A stretch of 9,470 nucleotides of DNA, taken from assembly GCA_023247595.1 (NCBI GenBank), contig JAHFGF010000052.1:1-9470 (forward strand), read 5' to 3'. Source of the stretch: Candidatus Omnitrophota bacterium (GTDB taxonomy: Bacteria; Omnitrophota; Koll11; Zapsychrales; Fredricksoniimonadaceae). The notes below the pieces were generated by a model. The model searched no databases and was not told where the DNA came from. It saw only the letters and a program-made list of their open reading frames with translations. Shown here piece by piece: positions 6,708 through 9,470 of this stretch (position 1 is its first letter; the number at the start of each line of letters is the position of its first letter). Position numbers and translations under genes: made by a program.

Positions 6708-7754
6708 TTATGATTTCAATCGGACTGTCCGGAAAATCAGACAATCCTTATTTTTTTCTGAAACGATTCCAGCAGGCAATTCAACCCTACCCGTTGGATT
6801 TTCCAGCAATTGTTCAACGCGCTGGACATGTTCGAAAGTCAGCTGATTTAAATCACCTTTAAGATGTTCAAACGCCATCCGAATAATCATCCGACGTATA
6901 GCTGGATGAAGCTTACATAACGATGCCGCTTTCAAACGAATACCTTGAACTGACGGTTGCCGGGGCTCGATAACCTTCTGCCAATACCCGCGGGCTTGCT
7001 GATAAATATATTCGTAGTCATCGGATGAACTTCGGGAAAGATTAACCAGCGCGCCGGTCATATTATTATTGTATTCTTTCTCGAGATACGGCATAAGTTT
7101 GAGGCGAATTTTATTTCTAAAATAATCTGTTTGGGCATTAGTTTTATCAAAACAAAAATCAAGTTTCTTCTTTTTAAGATAGGCGTAGATTTCTTTCTTT
7201 CGCACCCCCAGCATCGGCCTAATAATAACCGTCGGATGAATGACGCGCTTTTCTCCCATTCCTTTGAGCCCCTGAAGCCCTGAACCGCGGATGACCCGCA
7301 TTAAAACCGTTTCTGCCAAATCATCAGAAGTATGCGCGAGCGCCACCGCATCAGCCTTGCATTTAGCCGCTAGCTGAATAAGAAAGTCATACCGTAACTT
7401 TCTGGCCCAATCTTCAAGGGAACCAACAACTGGAGGTTTATGCTTTGCGCGTTCACAAAAAAACGGAAGCTCAAGTTTTTCGGCCAAATGTTTAACAAAC
7501 ACTTCATCCTTTCCAGCCTCTTTTCGGATCCGATGATTAAAATGCGCCACGATAAGCCTGAGCCCTAATTCATGGCGAAGTTGATAAAGGATATCTAAAA
7601 GAGCGGTTGAATCCGGCCCTCCGGAAACTCCCACAATGACGCATCCGCCGTAAGGAACCAGGCGATGCGTTGTCAGAACCGTTTTAACTGTTTGAAGTAA
7701 ATGATGTGCTTTATTAATCGGCGTGGACGCCGCGTTTTTCGGATCGCGCTTCAC
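6708..7754 (-). CDS. tilS: tRNA(Ile)-lysidine synthase, short form
   Basis: TilS uses ATP and lysine to convert C34 of the CAU-anticodon isoleucine tRNA to lysidine, so that it reads AUA codons and is charged with isoleucine; it is normally essential. The 348 residues contain the PP-loop SGGPDS (44-49), HFNHRIR (71-77), EDWARKLRYDF (114-124), ALAHTSDDLAETVLMR (138-153), RGSGLQGLKGM (156-166), IIRPML (177-182) and KTNAQTDYFRNKIRLKLMP (204-222). The C-terminal TilS_C domain of E. coli (about 430 residues) and Bacillus is missing; a short form also occurs in Aquifex. The start is a GTG at 7754 preceded by AAGGGA about 8 bases upstream, inside the end of the upstream gene (41-base overlap). The tilS gene near ftsH is a common bacterial order. 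Confidence 0.93.
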   Translation of the reverse strand: MKRDPKNAASTPINKAHHLLQTVKTVLTTHRLVPYGGCVIVGVSGGPDSTALLDILYQLRHELGLRLIVAHFNHRIRKEAGKDEVFVKHLAEKLELPFFCERAKHKPPVVGSLEDWARKLRYDFLIQLAAKCKADAVALAHTSDDLAETVLMRVIRGSGLQGLKGMGEKRVIHPTVIIRPMLGVRKKEIYAYLKKKKLDFCFDKTNAQTDYFRNKIRLKLMPYLEKEYNNNMTGALVNLSRSSSDDYEYIYQQARGYWQKVIEPRQPSVQGIRLKAASLCKLHPAIRRMIIRMAFEHLKGDLNQLTFEHVQRVEQLLENPTGRVELPAGIVSEKNKDCLIFRTVRLKS

Positions 7755-8250
7755 GATAGGCTTCCCTTAATTGATCCGCATATTTTAAATTGGGCGGTTG
7801 AATGTGCAGTTCGGCAAATCCTTGACGCAATATCTCCGCATTGGCCATAGTCCCGTTGGGTAAAAAGACATACCCCAAGATAAACCCGTCAGCATCAATG
7901 GTCTTCACATCGTATTCAACCCGGACTTTTTTATTCTCCATCAACTCACTGGCAAACTCATAAGCCCTGTCTTCAATGGATGTGGTCGGGTCAGAAGTAG
8001 AATCCTCAATCACAAAACCATATTTATCGGTCGGCCGGTTACCCCTTTTTGGCTCATCAAAAACCTTAATTCCGATCAAATGTATTTTCTTGCCATTGTC
8101 GAGCAGGACCAAATCAGATTTGATAATGCGCTCGATTTTAACATCTTTATATCCGGAACTGCTTTTGAACCAATTTGTTTCCTCAGCAAAGGCAGGACTG
8201 AGAGCGCTCACAAAAAAGAATAGAAATATTAAACTCAGGATGTTTTTCAT
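7714..8250 (-). CDS. Secreted thermonuclease-fold protein, catalytic residues apparently lost
   Basis: The protein has 178 residues from ATG at 8250; a TTG start at 8277 would lengthen the signal peptide unnaturally. Residues 1-22 form a signal peptide with a clean AFA|EE cleavage site. The mature part resembles the staphylococcal nuclease (SNase, OB-fold) family: IERIIKSDLVLLDNGKKIHLIGI (39-61), a long helix with EFASELMENKKVRVEYD (98-114), then GFILGYVFLPNGTMANAEILRQGFAEL (122-148) and the C-terminal YADQLREAYREARSEKRG (157-174). The DGDT calcium motif is replaced by KSDL, the Arg of the vRLxGID strand by His57, and the Arg of DxYGRxLAYV by Phe123 in DADGFILGYV. It is therefore probably a binding or structural protein, not a nuclease. 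This residue mapping is by eye. It is the first gene of a unit with tilS, which starts within it. Confidence 0.72.
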   Translation of the reverse strand: MKNILSLIFLFFFVSALSPAFAEETNWFKSSSGYKDVKIERIIKSDLVLLDNGKKIHLIGIKVFDEPKRGNRPTDKYGFVIEDSTSDPTTSIEDRAYEFASELMENKKVRVEYDVKTIDADGFILGYVFLPNGTMANAEILRQGFAELHIQPPNLKYADQLREAYREARSEKRGVHAD

Positions 8251-8336
8251 GCGGGTTATTCTACAAGAAAGGCTCAACAGAAGAAAGAAAAATCATGAGA
8301 TGAAATCATATAATTCCGACAGGCAATACCCATACA

Positions 8337-8399
8337 AATAAAAAAATCCGGGTTAAAATTTTATGTCCAATTTTCTGAACCATAAAATTAAAACCCGGA
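8337..8399 (-). terminator. Intrinsic terminator of the PEP-CTERM gene
   Basis: On the minus strand an inverted repeat with CCGGGTT at its base (arms 8381-8399 and 8347-8365, about 17 of 19 positions paired, 15-base loop) is followed at once by ATTTTTTTATTT. This is a strong hairpin plus U-tract 24 bases after the PEP-CTERM stop codon. It separates that gene from the nuclease-like/tilS unit. Confidence 0.88.
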
Positions 8400-8422
8400 A
8401 TATGCTTTAAAGCTGTTACGGC

Positions 8423-8803
8423 TTATTTTTTGTTGCGGCGTCTTAAAAGGACCGCTGCCATACCCATGCCCATTAAAGACAGAGTAGCCGGTTCCGGCAC
8501 TGTGGCGGCCGAAGGAAATTCTTCATTAGAAGTATTTCCTGAATAAAAGAAACTTTCGCCATGATGGTTAGGATGTTCATTGTTGTCGTTATTATCAGAA
8601 TTCGTATTGTCATTATGATTAGGCCCAAAATTCTGCGAATATGAATCCGATTCATTCGATTGACTTCCAGAATTAGAACCTCCCTGATGATTCTGAAAAC
8701 CATTGGAACCGCCACCAGACCTTTTTCCCATCGCCCAGCTCTGATTTGCCACACCTGCAACAATAAAGGCAACCACTAAAATACTCAGTACGATTTTTTT
8801 CAT
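8423..8803 (-). CDS. PEP-CTERM sorting-domain protein, short and hydrophilic
   Basis: The 126-residue product starts at ATG 8803, nine bases after a strong AAAAGGAG; the frame stays open to 8893 but that extension has no signal-peptide character. Residues 1-24 form a signal peptide ending in QSWA|MG. The mature part (25-100) is low complexity, rich in Gly, Ser, Asn, His, Asp and Gln. The C terminus is a textbook PEP-CTERM signal: VPEPAT (102-107), a hydrophobic stretch LSLMGMGMAAVLL and RRRNKK. Exosortase (EpsH/XrtA type) recognises and removes such tails during export of surface or biofilm-matrix proteins. No exosortase is in the window, so one is predicted elsewhere in the genome. The sequence has its own terminator and is therefore likely monocistronic. 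A TTGACA hexamer lies at 8943-8948 on this strand, but I see no good -10 box for it. Confidence 0.88.
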   Translation of the reverse strand: MKKIVLSILVVAFIVAGVANQSWAMGKRSGGGSNGFQNHQGGSNSGSQSNESDSYSQNFGPNHNDNTNSDNNDNNEHPNHHGESFFYSGNTSNEEFPSAATVPEPATLSLMGMGMAAVLLRRRNKK

Positions 8804-8861
8804 GTTTGAATTCTCCTTTTGGAAATATATTGCAGGAAGTATGCAACAAATCCTTAGGAAT

Positions 8862-8898
8862 GCAAATTGAGCCTGCCCTTGATTTTTATGCAATTTGC
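8862..8898. repeat. Inverted repeat in the PEP-CTERM leader
   Basis: GCAAATTG (8862-8869) and CAATTTGC (8891-8898) are perfect 8-base inverted arms with a 21-base spacer, 59-95 bases upstream of the PEP-CTERM start. They could be an operator or a leader-RNA hairpin. A second short pair, TTGCA / TGCAA, lies between it and the gene. No known riboswitch was recognised. Confidence 0.45.
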
Positions 8899-8955
8899 TG
8901 ACCTTACTTCGCTTCGGTTAAAAAAAATATATTTTGGCTTATGTCAAGAAAACGC

Positions 8956-8989
8956 TTTCTTAAATATTTGCCATATAATGATTAAGAAA
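8956..8989 (+). promoter_or_regulatory. -10 box flanked by an inverted repeat, upstream of the structured RNA
   Basis: A perfect TATAAT lies on the plus strand at 8974-8979, predicting a start near 8986. No good -35 hexamer is found 16-18 bases upstream (AACGCT region). The -10 is enclosed by perfect 8-base inverted arms TTTCTTAA (8956-8963) and TTAAGAAA (8982-8989), a possible site for a dimeric regulator. Activity is inferred; the AT-rich context makes a chance TATAAT possible. Confidence 0.4.
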
Positions 8990-9204
8990 AAATAGGCTGG
9001 AGCTTGGAATTTACGAAAGGAGAGAAAAACACCCTTTAATAGCGATCTGATAGATTAACGCAAAGCGAGTTAATCCTTGCAAGGATCGTATTCATCATTC
9101 CCACCATAAAAGGATGATTTCAGAAGAAAAAAAGCGGCACCCTTGAAGCCTCTGGTTTCAAGGACCACCATTTTCTTATCTAACGTAAGTTCTCTCTAAT
9201 CCTG

Positions 9205-9322
9205 GCTCAAGTGTGAGGGTTGGGATGAACGTGAATTGAGACCACCACAATTTCTTTAGAGACTTATTTAGAGGAATTGTGTGCGGTCTCGTTGAACGGA
9301 ATCACAATCCTCACACTTGAGC
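9205..9322 (+). repeat. 118-base long imperfect hairpin inside the structured RNA
   Basis: The outer arm GCTCAAGTGTGAGG (9205-9218) pairs perfectly with CCTCACACTTGAGC (9309-9322) and continues to 9226/9301 with one G-A mismatch and one wobble. After an internal loop, GAGACC (9238-9243) pairs with GGTCTC (9285-9290). CACAATT (9246-9252) pairs with AATTGTG (9275-9281), and the stem runs on through wobble pairs to 9260/9267, with GACTTA as apical loop. Such a hairpin is also seen in retron msd regions and in 6S RNA, but no reverse transcriptase gene is in the window and other hallmarks are missing. Confidence 0.85.
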
Positions 9323-9442
9323 GATACGCTTATGGGAGAGATTCCATTTATTGACGTCCGTACAACACATCGATCAAGCAAAACCAGAAAGCGGACGTCG
9401 AGATACTGACAACAACAAAAATCTATTACTTACACGGAAGTC

Positions 9443-9470
9443 AGTAATCCATACGGCTCCACGATCCGCT
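9443..9470. repeat. Terminal direct repeat, right copy
   Basis: This is the second copy of the 28-base repeat at 1-28, exact and in the same orientation. Here it is joined to its 5' partners: AGTAAT (9443-9448) pairs with ATTACT (9425-9430) and GGCTCCA (9455-9461) closes the whole RNA. The base before the repeat on this side is C; the left copy has nothing before it. Confidence 0.9.

Larger units (their letters stand above)
8986..9470 (+). ncRNA. Candidate large structured RNA, family not recognised
   Basis: This non-coding stretch forms a consistent nested set of helices. The closing helix pairs TGGAGCT (8998-9004) with GGCTCCA (9455-9461). A second helix begins at the next base, TGGAATTT (9005-9012) with AGATTCCA (9339-9346). 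Inside it lie 9042-9048/9083-9089, enclosing GATTAAC/GTTAATC (9053-9059/9069-9075); 9094-9101/9112-9118 with one bulge; CCTTGAAGCC/GGTTTCAAGG (9141-9150/9154-9163); and a long hairpin (9205-9322). The 3' domain has TTGACGTCCG/CGGACGTCGA (9351-9360/9392-9401) and a hairpin at 9425-9448. About nine G-T positions pair only if the plus strand is transcribed. I found no tmRNA, RNase P, SRP or intron core and no plausible protein gene. Size and ornateness recall GOLLD, ROOL or OLE class RNAs, but I cannot assign it to any. The true 3' end may lie beyond the window. Confidence 0.62.

Noticed and set aside
9042..9110. Small minus-strand ORF beginning MVGMMNTILARINSL
   Set aside because: Only 23 codons, no ribosome binding site, and it runs through two hairpins of the RNA candidate.
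9124..9170. Possible minus-strand intrinsic terminator: hairpin 9141-9163 followed by seven T residues
   Set aside because: Seven bases (GTGCCGC) separate the stem from the T-run, and on the minus strand the stem has an A-C mismatch that is a wobble pair on the plus strand. It fits better as an internal helix of the plus-strand RNA.
9450..9459. GAGCCGTATG on the minus strand, resembling the start of a group II intron domain V
   Set aside because: The GAAA loop and the complementary CGTACGGTTC half that must follow are absent, there is no 5' GUGYG in a suitable place on that strand, and no reverse transcriptase is encoded.
8986..9470. tmRNA, RNase P RNA, SRP RNA or 6S RNA
   Set aside because: I found no tRNA-like ends with a tag ORF, no GAGGAAAGUCC/ACAGAA RNase P core, no SRP GGAA-loop domain, and the region is much longer and more branched than 6S RNA.

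Overview
The window reads as a bacterial chromosomal fragment. All ten supported protein genes lie on the minus strand and most are core housekeeping genes. A PEP-CTERM sorted surface protein, a short TilS and a combined tilS/ftsH/folP/cdaA/pdxJ/acpS/nnrD gene order fit an uncultured, Gram-negative-type lineage such as the PVC/Omnitrophota area. That placement is inference; no rRNA or tRNA is present to test it.

Layout, in the direction of minus-strand transcription (high to low coordinates). A short PEP-CTERM protein (8423-8803) has its own strong Shine-Dalgarno and its own intrinsic terminator (8337-8399). A tight three-gene unit follows: a secreted, probably catalytically dead nuclease-fold protein (7714-8250), tilS (6708-7754) and a secreted protein with eight exact-length MORN-type repeats (5926-6705). 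A sigma70-like promoter in the 154-base gap at 5772-5925 then opens a seven-gene unit: ftsH, folP, cdaA, a 45-residue CdaR-like membrane peptide not previously called (2049-2186), pdxJ, acpS and nnrD. Its genes overlap by 4-44 bases or are 3 bases apart. The products cover membrane protein quality control (FtsH), folate synthesis (FolP), c-di-AMP synthesis and its membrane partner (CdaA and the CdaR-like peptide), vitamin B6 synthesis (PdxJ), carrier-protein activation (AcpS) and NAD(P)HX repair (NnrD). TilS supplies the isoleucine tRNA lysidine modification.

The stretch from 8804 to 9470 has no convincing protein gene. Its right part (about 8986-9470) folds on paper into a large, nested multi-helix RNA. 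A closing helix stacks directly on a second long-range helix; inside lie a 118-base long hairpin and several smaller stems. About nine G-T positions in these helices are wobble pairs only if the plus strand is transcribed. That is opposite to every protein gene here, and a TATAAT box lies just upstream. I could not match it to tmRNA, RNase P, SRP, 6S or an intron, so it is the best candidate for an undescribed element.

The first 28 and last 28 bases of the window are identical and in the same orientation. They carry the 3' end of this RNA, so the sequence is either a circularised or overlapping assembly product, or it is bounded by two copies of the RNA's 3' end.
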